Positions 28,052 through 35,686 of a stretch of DNA of 64,000 nucleotides are shown here, piece by piece. Numbering within the stretch: position 1 is the first letter of the stretch; the number at the start of each line of letters is the position of its first letter. This DNA comes from an uncultured Ignavibacteriota bacterium (GTDB lineage Bacteria; Bacteroidota; Ignavibacteria; Palsa-1295). The stretch spans positions 34,686 through 98,685 of the forward strand of contig CAIUMP010000044.1 in NCBI GenBank assembly GCA_903900335.1. Reading direction: 5' to 3'. The notes below the pieces were generated by a model. It ran no database searches. It saw only the letters and a program-made list of their open reading frames with translations, and had not been told where the DNA came from. The position numbers and the translations under genes are program-made.

Positions 28052-28618
28052 TCATACCATTGGAACGACAGTCAATAATCCCCACCACGAGCCAAGCGCG
28101 AGCGGCACGCCGATAAGCATGACAAACGCACCACTGTACATCGGATGACGGACGATGGCATACGGGCCCGTTGAAATTACTGTTTGATCGGATGCAACTT
28201 CGATCGTACCGGACGTGAACGTATTTTCTTTGAAGACGAGGAAGACGGCGAAGAGTCCGAGTGCAACGAGAGCATCGCCTGCGATGACTAAGCCAGTTGG
28301 CACGAAAGACCAGCCAAGCCGAAAATCCACTGCGGGGAATGCAATGACCATGACGAACGCAAATGATGCGAGCGATTGGATAACCTTCTGATTCGTCTCT
28401 TTCTCCGACACCGGTCCTGCTTGAACTCGGCGCTCGAGTAATTGTGGATCATTCTTCATGAGATAAAGAGTGATCGCCAGTGTTGACGTGAAGAACACAG
28501 CCAGGAACAACCACGCCTGCCAATAGTTGAAAGTCCAGGCGGGAAGGAAGAGCATCAACGCCATCGCAACGAGGAGTTGGAGGAGTCCGGCGAGCGCCTT
28601 TGTGTGAAGAGATGTCAT
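28052..28618 (-). CDS. Isoprenylcysteine methyltransferase-like membrane protein, C-terminally truncated
   Basis: 188 residues from ATG 28618. The frame is open to 28762, but that would overlap the divergent permease gene. It has about five hydrophobic helices and the family signature GPYAIVRHPMYSGAF (about 148-162) of the ICMT/PEMT SAM-dependent methyltransferases. Family members go on about 30-40 residues past the HPMY motif, usually with an acidic segment (RIxxEE type). Here the frame stops after LLTVVPMV, directly at a tandem 19-bp repeat. I see no continuation in other frames downstream. It is probably a truncated or inactive gene. Confidence 0.72.
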   Translation of the reverse strand: MTSLHTKALAGLLQLLVAMALMLFLPAWTFNYWQAWLFLAVFFTSTLAITLYLMKNDPQLLERRVQAGPVSEKETNQKVIQSLASFAFVMVIAFPAVDFRLGWSFVPTGLVIAGDALVALGLFAVFLVFKENTFTSGTIEVASDQTVISTGPYAIVRHPMYSGAFVMLIGVPLALGSWWGLLTVVPMV

Positions 28619-28750
28619 TGCGAATGGTGAACAAGCGGTGGTACGGTAATAATCTCGTTGCGGTGGGATGACTGTAGAATAATCGGCAAGTGAGAAGGAT
28701 TCGCACGAATCATTGTTCAGACCGATGTCAAGAACCAAGGCAACTCCAGC

Positions 28751-29974
28751 ATGCTTACCCAACTCGTCAGCAGCATTTCGATGGCATTCCAGTCGCTCGC
28801 AAATAATAAAATGCGCGCGCTGCTGACCATGCTTGGGATTATCATCGGCGTTGGGTCGGTCATCACGATGACGGCGATTGGGCAGGGTGCGTCGCAGGTC
28901 ATCGCCGCGCAGATCAATTCGATGGGCTCGAACATGCTGCAGATCGATCCCGGACCGACGAACTTTGGCGGCGTTTCGTCTGGAGCCGGTGGCAGTATTC
29001 GCCTCTCAGACAAGGACGCAGAAGCGCTAAAGGATTCTCCTTATCTAAGTGCTATCGCCACATCCGTAGATACCCGCGCACAAGTCATTTCCAGCAACGC
29101 CAACTGGCTGACCCGTATCACTGGCACGACTCCGGCAATTCTGCCAATCCGCAATTACACGGTGGATCGCGGAAGTATGTTCACGGATGCTGACGCGAGA
29201 ACAGGTCGAAAGGTGTGCTTATTGGGCAAGACCGTTTGGGTCAATCTCTTCGGAGAGAATGGTGATCCAGTTGGGCAAACGATTCGAATCAAGCACGTGC
29301 CATTCACCGTCATAGGCACCATCAAGGAGAAAGGGACGAATGGTTTTGGGCAGGATCAGGACGATAACATACTTGCACCGCTGGCGACGGTGCAAAGACG
29401 CATCATGGGTATCACCTGGCTTGAAGACATATTCGTGAGCACTATCTCTCCGGATGTAACCGAGGAGGCAATCGCGGATTGCACGCGCATTCTTCGCATC
29501 GAACACAAACTCCAAGCTTCCGATAGGCAGGACTTCCGCGTTCGCTCGCAAGTGGAAATGGCCCAAGCCTCTGCGCAGACGACCGGCACGATGACCGCGC
29601 TTCTGACAATGGCCGCGATCATCTCGCTTGTTGTCGGTGGTATCGGCATTATGAATATCATGTTGGTGAGCGTGACCGAGCGCACGCGGGAAATTGGCAT
29701 TCGAAAGTCCATCGGTGCAAAACGGTTCAACATCCTGTTACAGTTTTTGACGGAGGCGGTGACGCTCAGCCTTGTCGGTGGGAGCATCGGCGTTGCTGCG
29801 GGATTCGGAGCGAGTGCGTTTGTATCGAGCCAGAATGGGTGGAGTGTGATCATTACACCCTCGGCGGTCGGGATGGCCTTCGGTGCGGCTAGCCTAGTTG
29901 GCATCTTTTTCGGGTGGTATCCAGCCCGAAAAGCGGCGCGTTTGAACCCCATTGAGGCATTGAGACATGAGTAG
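28751..29974 (+). CDS. ABC transporter permease, MacB/FtsX type
   Basis: 407 residues. An N-terminal transmembrane helix (ALLTMLGIIIGVGSVITM, about 23-40) is followed by a periplasmic MacB core domain of about 200 residues. A C-terminal FtsX domain with three helices begins near 285 (ALLTMAAIISLVVGGIGIMNIMLV region). MacB-type permeases power tripartite export or envelope mechanotransmission. No ATP-binding subunit or membrane-fusion protein is encoded next to it, so it may work with partners elsewhere. It is divergent from the methyltransferase gene. Confidence 0.9.
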   Translation: MLTQLVSSISMAFQSLANNKMRALLTMLGIIIGVGSVITMTAIGQGASQVIAAQINSMGSNMLQIDPGPTNFGGVSSGAGGSIRLSDKDAEALKDSPYLSAIATSVDTRAQVISSNANWLTRITGTTPAILPIRNYTVDRGSMFTDADARTGRKVCLLGKTVWVNLFGENGDPVGQTIRIKHVPFTVIGTIKEKGTNGFGQDQDDNILAPLATVQRRIMGITWLEDIFVSTISPDVTEEAIADCTRILRIEHKLQASDRQDFRVRSQVEMAQASAQTTGTMTALLTMAAIISLVVGGIGIMNIMLVSVTERTREIGIRKSIGAKRFNILLQFLTEAVTLSLVGGSIGVAAGFGASAFVSSQNGWSVIITPSAVGMAFGAASLVGIFFGWYPARKAARLNPIEALRHE

Positions 29975-30014
29975 CACTTATTCGGGACGGGCTGTGTTCG
30001 CGGTGTAATTCACA

Positions 30015-30021
30015 TATTTTG
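30015..30021 (+). promoter_or_regulatory. TATTTTG box just before ATG 30027
   Basis: TATTTTG ends five bases before the start codon, resembling the TAnnTTTG -7 element placed for a leaderless or near-leaderless transcript. Compare 32767, 34002 and 44058. Confidence 0.35.
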
Positions 30022-30026
30022 CCGAG

Positions 30027-30269
30027 ATGGATGAGCAATCATCCACGGGCTTTGCATTACACCCGATACGTATGAAAATTACAAAGATCTCCATCGACAC
30101 GAAGGAAGCGCTCAACCGTTTGGCCCACCCGACCTTTTTCGATCACATCGAGCGCAAGTCCGCCTATGACATCGTGATGCGCGATGGAACCGCCGTCCAG
30201 AAAGCCAGCGCCGAGCAAGCCCGCACCAAGTGGCCGATCGATGGAGTGGGGACGAAAGTGGCGGTGTAA
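30027..30269 (+). CDS. Hypothetical small protein
   Basis: 80 residues, or 65 from an internal ATG at 30072. It contains EALNRLAHPTFFDHIERKSAYDIVMRDG, a hydrophilic segment with a predicted helix, and no signal peptide. I do not recognise a family. A TATTTTG box close to ATG 30027 supports expression and that start. It precedes the antitoxin/Doc pair on the same strand, with a strong inverted repeat between. Confidence 0.5.
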   Translation: MDEQSSTGFALHPIRMKITKISIDTKEALNRLAHPTFFDHIERKSAYDIVMRDGTAVQKASAEQARTKWPIDGVGTKVAV

Positions 30270-30274
30270 GGAGG

Positions 30275-30316
30275 TCGAAAACCTCTTGCGATTTGAGAAC
30301 AAATTGAGGTTTTCGA
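30275..30316. promoter_or_regulatory. Perfect 11-bp inverted repeat before the toxin-antitoxin operon
   Basis: TCGAAAACCTC at 30275-30285 and its exact complement at 30306-30316 are separated by 20 bases. The right arm ends 13 bases before the antitoxin ATG. No T tract follows, so an operator for the RHS-like antitoxin is more likely than a terminator. Confidence 0.55.
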
Positions 30317-30329
30317 AAGTTGAAAAGAC

Positions 30330-30527
30330 ATGGAATCCATTACACTTAGTCTCTCCTCAGAGGAGCGTAGCGATCTCAATAAGCGGGCCGTCGAACTCGG
30401 ACTACCCGCTGAGGAATTGTTGCGTCGGAGTTTAAAGCAGGTCCTTTCACCGACAAAGCTCTCGTTTAAGGAAGCGCTCGAATACACATTCCAAAAAAAC
30501 GCTGAACTCTACAAGCGTCTTGCGTAA
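30330..30527 (+). CDS. Antitoxin with ribbon-helix-helix-like N-terminus (Doc partner)
   Basis: 65 residues. The N-terminus SITLSLSSEERSDLNKRAVE fits a ribbon-helix-helix DNA-binding fold (beta strand then two helices). The C-terminus FKEALEYTFQKNAELYKRLA matches the toxin-neutralising tail seen in small antitoxins paired with Doc-type death-on-curing proteins. Its TAA stop overlaps the toxin ATG (TAATG), showing translational coupling. An inverted repeat 13 bases upstream is a candidate operator for autoregulation. Confidence 0.82.
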   Translation: MESITLSLSSEERSDLNKRAVELGLPAEELLRRSLKQVLSPTKLSFKEALEYTFQKNAELYKRLA

Positions 30528-30932
30528 TGGAATGGTTGACCCTGGACGACATTTTTGGGATTCACTCCCAGGTTATTTCCCAATCCGGTGGTTCATCCGG
30601 ACTCCGAGATCGCGGTGGGTTAGAATCCGCATTGGCGCAGCCGATGCAAACATATGGCGGTGTCGACCTCTATACCATCGGTGATCGACAAGGCGGCCGC
30701 GCTCGGTTATTTCCTAGTAAGAAATCATCCCTTTGTCGATGGGAATAAGCGCGTCGGTCATGCCGCGATCGAAATCGCGCTACAGTTAAACGGTATGGAA
30801 ATTCTTGCCGAACAAGATGAGCAGGAGTCCATAATCCTTGCTCTGGCATCCGGGGAGTTCAGTTCGGAAGCGTTCACAGAATGGGTTACTCGTGTTGTGG
30901 GGCCGCACGTTAGGTCTGAAACAAAGCACTGA
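30527..30932 (+). pseudogene. doc: Doc-type death-on-curing toxin, frameshifted
   Basis: The first frame (30527-) reads EWLTLDDIFGIHSQVIS and then GLRDRGGLESALAQP and GGVDLY. The rest lies in another frame: SVIDKAAALGYFLV, Fic/Doc motif HPFVDGNKRVGH, and a normal C-terminus to a stop at 30932. Removing one base from TATACC at 30671-30676 rejoins them as DLYPSVIDKAAAL, the family consensus, so the lesion is a single extra base near 30674. This could be true inactivation, a sequencing error, or phase-type variation. The uninterrupted frame stops at 30748, well before the catalytic motif, giving a 73-residue product. The Doc fold phosphorylates elongation factor Tu in known members. Confidence 0.88.
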
Positions 30933-30945
30933 CGGAATTGCCACT

Positions 30946-31770
30946 TCACGGGCAATTTCCCAAGAACTCCGCTATCGCCTCCCCAAATTGTTGCGGTGCT
31001 TTGAAGGGCATTTCGAGATGATCGCAGTCGGCAAAATCGTAGAACTTCTTGTTGGCAGTTGGTGCCGCCATCAGGGACTCGACATCCTCCTTGATGATGA
31101 ACTTCTCCTTCATACCATGCAGCAGCAATAGCCCCTTCGCCTGGAAATGCTCGATGTTCTGTAATGGTTCGAGTTTGGTAGAGGCAATAGGATTAAGCGT
31201 AGCGGTTGGGTTTGCCTCCATTATTCGCTTCACCAACTGCGCCTGACTCGCATACGGACTCTCTGCTATCACGCCTGCAATCCCCGATTGCAACTCCCCT
31301 TCTACAATTGCGAGCGATGCGCCAAGCGAGCGCCCATAAATGAGAATTTTCTTTGCCGGATAACTCTTTCGTGCAAACGCAACTACAGCATCAAGATCGG
31401 TGAGATACTCGGGGTGCCCGATTGCGGTTGAATCATACGCAAAGGCCTGACTGCTTCCAAAGCCGCGATAATCGAAGAGCAAAACGGGGATGCTGAAATT
31501 CTGCGTGAGAAATTGCGCGAGCGGGACATCATAGCTCATGTTCCCCGCATCACCACCGGCGAGGATGAGCAGGAAGTTCGTCGTGTCGCTCTCCGGTTTG
31601 CAGTACCACCCCGTAATGCGAAAATGATCCGAAGTTGAGATATTGAGACTGTCGTACTTCATCCCGGATTGAGCGGGTGTGGAGATATAGTCTTTCGCAG
31701 GGTGAATCGCGAAGGCGGTTTCGGCGATGAAGAGTCCGAGGAGAATAATAAGGTTATATCGAAGCAGCAT
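30946..31770 (-). CDS. Exported alpha/beta hydrolase, copy 2 of a tandem pair
   Basis: About 274 residues from ATG 31770, which gives a clean signal peptide (LLRYNLIILLGLFIAETAFA). The frame is open to 31833. The nucleophile elbow is GRSLGASLA, FDYRGFGSSQ is the oxyanion-region strand, and DCDHLEMPF supplies the catalytic histidine. It aligns along its length with the neighbouring gene at 31830. The substrate is unknown; periplasmic or surface esterase activity is likely. The two genes lie head-to-tail, 59 bases apart. Confidence 0.85.
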   Translation of the reverse strand: MLLRYNLIILLGLFIAETAFAIHPAKDYISTPAQSGMKYDSLNISTSDHFRITGWYCKPESDTTNFLLILAGGDAGNMSYDVPLAQFLTQNFSIPVLLFDYRGFGSSQAFAYDSTAIGHPEYLTDLDAVVAFARKSYPAKKILIYGRSLGASLAIVEGELQSGIAGVIAESPYASQAQLVKRIMEANPTATLNPIASTKLEPLQNIEHFQAKGLLLLHGMKEKFIIKEDVESLMAAPTANKKFYDFADCDHLEMPFKAPQQFGEAIAEFLGNCP

Positions 31771-31829
31771 ATTCGGTTCGTTCGTTTGGACATCGAACGA
31801 TGACTCGCTTCGATAGTTTCCCGAACGCA

Positions 31830-32669
31830 TCACCTACAATTCGAAAGAAACTCCGCCATCGCATTCCCAAAATGTTGAGGATCTTTCATCGGAAGTTCGA
31901 GATGATCGCAATTATCGAAGTCAATAAACTTCTTGTTATCTGCCGGAATGCTGCTCATACGCGACTCTAATTCGCTCGACAAGATAAACCGCTCGCTCTT
32001 ACCATGTAATATCAGCACGTTCTTCGCGTGGAAGTTCTTAATCTCTGCGAACGGTTCGAGATCGTTCGATGCGATTGGGCGAATAGTGATTTTGCGCGAA
32101 GTGAGGGTTGTGTCTTCATAACGGGCTTTTAGAAGTCGTTGAGTTGTATAAGGACTTTCGGCAATGACCCCTGCTAGTCCCGTCGTACGACAGGCTTCGA
32201 CAATGGCAAGCGCGCCGCCCAGCGAACGCCCATACAGAATGATTTTTTTGTCCGGATAGGTCTTTTTTGTGAATGTGACCGCCGCATCAAGATCGGTGAG
32301 ATATTCTGGATGACCTATAGCATCCGGATCGTATTTGAAATCCTGACTCGATCCGAAACCGCGATAATCGAACAGCAAAACCGGTACCCTAAAATTTGCC
32401 ACGATGAATTGCGCTAACGGAACGTCATAACCCATATTCCCGGCATCGCCACCTGCCATGACGATGACAAATTGCGAAGTATCAACCGGAGCTTTACAAT
32501 ACCACGCCGTTAACCGAGAATGATCTCTCGTCGGTATGTTTAGGCTGTCGTAGTTCAGTTGCGCTGAAGCAGGCGTTAGTGGATAGGCCTTTTCGGGACG
32601 GATAGCATACGATGCGTTCGCTGAAACCACAGCCAAGAAGACGGCTCCGATCAATGTGCGTGGAAACAT
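31830..32669 (-). CDS. Exported alpha/beta hydrolase, copy 1 of a tandem pair
   Basis: About 279 residues from ATG 32669, chosen for its signal peptide (FPRTLIGAVFLAVVSANASYA). The frame is open back to 32777 but would overlap the divergent gene at 32778. Elbow GRSLGGALA, FDYRGFGSSQ and NCDHLELPM give Ser and His of the triad, with Asp in between. It is a diverged duplicate of 30946-31770. Shared phrases such as GYDVPLAQF or SYDVPLAQF and EYLTDLDA show the relationship. Function is not known beyond ester or lipid hydrolysis. Confidence 0.85.
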   Translation of the reverse strand: MFPRTLIGAVFLAVVSANASYAIRPEKAYPLTPASAQLNYDSLNIPTRDHSRLTAWYCKAPVDTSQFVIVMAGGDAGNMGYDVPLAQFIVANFRVPVLLFDYRGFGSSQDFKYDPDAIGHPEYLTDLDAAVTFTKKTYPDKKIILYGRSLGGALAIVEACRTTGLAGVIAESPYTTQRLLKARYEDTTLTSRKITIRPIASNDLEPFAEIKNFHAKNVLILHGKSERFILSSELESRMSSIPADNKKFIDFDNCDHLELPMKDPQHFGNAMAEFLSNCR

Positions 32670-32766
32670 TTTGGTAGTATTTTTACGAGAAGTAAGAACT
32701 TGTAATACATCGTTATGATTCTCAAAAGCAGCCCAAGAAAATACTCTGTTCTGATCAAAACCATCG

Positions 32767-32774
32767 TATCTTTG
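32767..32774 (+). promoter_or_regulatory. TATCTTTG box just before ATG 32778
   Basis: TATCTTTG is an exact match to TAnnTTTG and ends three bases before ATG 32778. It would place the transcription start at or next to the start codon. Confidence 0.45.
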
Positions 32775-32777
32775 CAC

Positions 32778-33959
32778 ATGTCAATTCTTGCTCGAAACGC
32801 CGTCCTGCTGAACAGAATGACGAAGCTCTCGCAGATTCTTGTATCACTTCTCCTCATTGCTTCCCCTCTCTTTGGACAGCATCGACACGTCGAGGTCTTC
32901 GTTTCGAACGGAGTTTTCAAGAGAGACTCCACCATTTCGGAAGTCCTCGAAACATGGAAGAGCTATTTGAATTCGCGTCCCGACAGCGAGTACAATAATC
33001 CATTCTGGAACGACGCCGAGAAGTCTCGCTACATGAAATTCGATCTCGCGAAAGATATTTTTAGTCCGAATCTGTACGCCTTAATGGCTGGGTACAAGCC
33101 AACGGTAATGAGCATCACGGATGAGAAACCCTTCTACAAAATCCGAACGCTCTTTGCTTCGGCGGATGATAGTGGTTTCGCCGATCCGCTTGCAATTGAA
33201 GAAGTGTATGCGAAACGAGAAGGGAGGAATTTCAAGCTGTTCAACGCTCTTCCGGTCAATACTCGGGAATGGTCTCACAAGACGATTGGAAGCATCACAT
33301 ATATCTTCCCACCATATCATACGTTCAACGATGCACTCGCGAAGAAGATGTCGCGCTTCGCTGACTCCTTGTCACTCATCACACAAATTCCCTCCATCCC
33401 GGTGGACTTCTATCTCGCCGATTCGTATGACGAACTTGCGAAAGCCCGCGGATTGGATTTCCAAATGGGCGAAGGCAATGTGCGACTCCCCAGTGGTCAT
33501 GCCGAGCCTGACAACCGGATCATTTACGGGAGCGGCATCAATGAGTATTACCCTCATGAGTTGGTGCATGTGTACTTTGGTCCACTGTATCCAAAAGCAC
33601 ATGCCTATTTTTCAGAGGGGATAGCGACCGAATTGGGAGGAAGCCATGGGTTATCTCTCAAGCAATTACTGCGTCGAGGCGATTCGCTCCTTACTCAGAA
33701 ACCTTCGATTCACTTCGATTCCCTGCTTTACCGCTTTGACGACCAATTGGACTATATTACGAGCGCGACGTATCTCGTTGGAGGGCTTCTGTGCCAGATG
33801 GCATTGGACAAAGGCAGCTGGCCTCTCATTCGCCGATTGATGAAATACGATAATTCGCCTGAAAGTTTGTTCAAAGCCGTTGATGATACTTTTGGAGTTA
33901 AGCGACAGGACTACGACCTGTTTATCAAACAGAAGATTTCGGAGTATGCGAAGAAATAG
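32778..33959 (+). CDS. Exported HExxH metallopeptidase-like protein
   Basis: About 393 residues from ATG 32778; ATG 32817 would start directly before the hydrophobic segment LSQILVSLLLIASPLFG, a more typical signal peptide. The domain after about 160 resembles gluzincin peptidases: YYPHELVHVYFG contains HExxH, and FSEGIATELGG supplies the downstream glutamate ligand. Basic, helical segments follow. It is a secreted or periplasmic peptidase-like protein of unknown target. An exact TAnnTTTG box three bases before 32778 favours the longer start. Confidence 0.7.
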   Translation: MSILARNAVLLNRMTKLSQILVSLLLIASPLFGQHRHVEVFVSNGVFKRDSTISEVLETWKSYLNSRPDSEYNNPFWNDAEKSRYMKFDLAKDIFSPNLYALMAGYKPTVMSITDEKPFYKIRTLFASADDSGFADPLAIEEVYAKREGRNFKLFNALPVNTREWSHKTIGSITYIFPPYHTFNDALAKKMSRFADSLSLITQIPSIPVDFYLADSYDELAKARGLDFQMGEGNVRLPSGHAEPDNRIIYGSGINEYYPHELVHVYFGPLYPKAHAYFSEGIATELGGSHGLSLKQLLRRGDSLLTQKPSIHFDSLLYRFDDQLDYITSATYLVGGLLCQMALDKGSWPLIRRLMKYDNSPESLFKAVDDTFGVKRQDYDLFIKQKISEYAKK

Positions 33960-34001
33960 GCCCTGGATGACGAAAGCCAGAGCCTCCTCCTCGCATATTC
34001 G

Positions 34002-34009
34002 TATTTTTG
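34002..34009 (+). promoter_or_regulatory. TATTTTTG box just before kduD
   Basis: TATTTTTG matches TAnnTTTG and ends four bases before ATG 34014. It has the same position relative to the start as the boxes at 32767 and 44058. Confidence 0.45.
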
Positions 34010-34013
34010 GAGC

Positions 34014-34778
34014 ATGTCATACATCAACTCTCTCTTCTCACTCGCAGACAAAACCGCCATTGTTACTGGTGCATCACGCGGATTAGGCCGAGCGGCAGCT
34101 GTTGCACTCGTATCGTCTGGTGCAAAGGTCGCGTTGGTAGGGCGTGACGAGTCTGCGCTCAATGAACTTCGGAAGGAACTCGGCGAAGACAGCTCGATGG
34201 TCTTCGTCGGAAGCGTCACTGACCCCGCTCTGGCTGTTCGGGTGCTCACATCCGTCATTCGTCACTGGGAGCATGTTGATATACTGCTCAACAATGCGGG
34301 CATCATCCGCCGCTCCACAGCCGCAGATTACAGCGCGCACGATTGGAATGAAGTAATTGATACGGACTTGAACGCTGTGTTCAACTGGTCGCAAGTCGTG
34401 GGGAAGGCGATGATCGATCAGGGCAGTGGGAAGATCATCAATATTGCATCGCTCCTCTCCTTCCAGGGCGGATTGAACGTCGCGGCGTATGCGGCGGCGA
34501 AAGGTGGCGTGGCGCAGCTTACGAAGGCGCTCGCGAATGAGTGGGCGAAGTACGGATTGAACGTGAATGCCATCGCTCCCGGCTACATCCGCACCAACGC
34601 AACTGCGGCGCTGCGTGCTGATACCGATCGCAGCAAGCAAGTCCTCTCCCGCATTCCGGCGGGTCGTTGGGGGGAGCCGGATGACATTGCTGGAGCAGTA
34701 GTCTTCCTCGCATCTCCGGCATCGGATTACATGAACGGACACATTCTTGCCGTTGACGGTGGGTGGCTGGCGTATTAG
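34014..34778 (+). CDS. kduD: SDR dehydrogenase, 2-dehydro-3-deoxy-gluconate 5-dehydrogenase (KduD-like)
   Basis: 254 residues, typical of KduD. The cofactor site TGASRGLG (about 19-26), NNAGI (about 92-96) and catalytic YAAAKGG (Tyr and Lys near 160) are intact, and the end DGGWLAY matches the family. KduD oxidises or reduces the C5 ketone of the unsaturated-uronate breakdown intermediate to give 2-keto-3-deoxygluconate. It is the first gene of the uronate cluster and is followed by a KduI/IolB-type isomerase. The SDR fold alone does not prove the substrate; the neighbours do most of the work. Confidence 0.82.
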   Translation: MSYINSLFSLADKTAIVTGASRGLGRAAAVALVSSGAKVALVGRDESALNELRKELGEDSSMVFVGSVTDPALAVRVLTSVIRHWEHVDILLNNAGIIRRSTAADYSAHDWNEVIDTDLNAVFNWSQVVGKAMIDQGSGKIINIASLLSFQGGLNVAAYAAAKGGVAQLTKALANEWAKYGLNVNAIAPGYIRTNATAALRADTDRSKQVLSRIPAGRWGEPDDIAGAVVFLASPASDYMNGHILAVDGGWLAY

Positions 34779-34872
34779 TCTGAACCTTGATTTCAAGAGA
34801 TTGTTGGGATTTATGAGATTATTCCTGATCAATCTTCCAATCTATCAAATCTCGTAAAATCAAGGTTCAGAC
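34778..34872. repeat. Long palindromic spacer between kduD and the isomerase gene, family B copy 3
   Basis: GTCTGAACCTTGATTT at 34778-34793 and its exact complement at 34857-34872 form 16-bp arms, with further imperfect pairing inside (GATTTATGAGATT against AATCTCGTAAAATC). It ends two bases before the next ATG. Starts like 4658 and 21901. Confidence 0.75.
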
Positions 34873-34874
34873 AC

Positions 34875-35675
34875 ATGCCTCACAAGAAGAACTGGCTCTT
34901 CCGCGACACCGCATCGCACAAAGGCCGCAACATAGAGATGACGCCCGATACGTCGGCGTTCGCAGTAATCTCCGCTGGCCGAATTATTCTCGACAAAGCG
35001 ACACCTCGCGCCGTCGGTCTGAACGAAGGCAGCGAGACGACTTTGCTGTGCCTTCATGGGAACGGGAAAGTTAGGGTAGGTGACGAGGTATTTGTGGTGA
35101 GCCGGTTCGATGGTGTGTATGTTACTCGTGGCGCTTCCTTCGAAGTATCGACGGACGACTTCATCGACATTGTCGAAGGCTCCGCACCTACGGAGAAGAC
35201 CTGGCCAACGAAATTCGTGAGCTTCGAGAAGGATGTGAAAAATAGTGATTCGCTTACACTCCATGTTGGTGCAGAGCCGTATTACCGCGACATTCACAAA
35301 GTGCTTGCGGAGAATGTCGAAGGTTCACGTCTCCTGATGGGAGTCACAATGTCCAAGCCAGGTAACTGGACCTCCTGGCCACCGCACGAGCACGCCGCAA
35401 CGCGCGAAGAACTCTATCTCTTCTTTGATATGCCGCGTCCCGGATTTGGAACGCAGTTCATTTATTCGAATCTTGACGAGCCGGAATTTGTGCAGCCGGT
35501 GTATGCGAACGATGCAGTTACAATTGTCGAGGGTTATCATCCGAATGTTGCTGCGCCGGGATATCCGATCAATTTTTGTTGGATTCTCTGTTCCCTGGAA
35601 GATGATACTTGGCGCACACTTGCGGGAGTAAATGTGCAGCCAGGATTTGAATCAATGCCAACTGGATTGAGGTAA
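34875..35675 (+). CDS. KduI/IolB family isomerase
   Basis: 266 residues, the length of PF04962 isomerases. It is a double cupin with the metal site SWPPHEHAATREELYLFF (HxH..E) at about 167-183 and GYHPNVAAPGY near 219-229. The second motif resembles IolB (5-deoxyglucuronate isomerase), but the neighbours kduD, aldolase and GH88/105 point to the KduI role: isomerising 5-keto-4-deoxyuronate. Both activities belong to one family, so I leave the symbol blank. It starts two bases after a long palindrome. Confidence 0.82.
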   Translation: MPHKKNWLFRDTASHKGRNIEMTPDTSAFAVISAGRIILDKATPRAVGLNEGSETTLLCLHGNGKVRVGDEVFVVSRFDGVYVTRGASFEVSTDDFIDIVEGSAPTEKTWPTKFVSFEKDVKNSDSLTLHVGAEPYYRDIHKVLAENVEGSRLLMGVTMSKPGNWTSWPPHEHAATREELYLFFDMPRPGFGTQFIYSNLDEPEFVQPVYANDAVTIVEGYHPNVAAPGYPINFCWILCSLEDDTWRTLAGVNVQPGFESMPTGLR

Positions 35676-35686
35676 CGGACGATACT

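Noticed and set aside
27876..28088. Possible continuation of the truncated methyltransferase gene
   Set aside because: The reverse-strand frame here has no transmembrane pattern and no conserved C-terminal motif of the family. It consists of repeat-derived and fic leader DNA.
33121..33624. Alternative forward frame of 167 codons inside the HExxH peptidase gene
   Set aside because: It is the +1 shadow of the peptidase frame, which carries the HExxH motif and a signal peptide.
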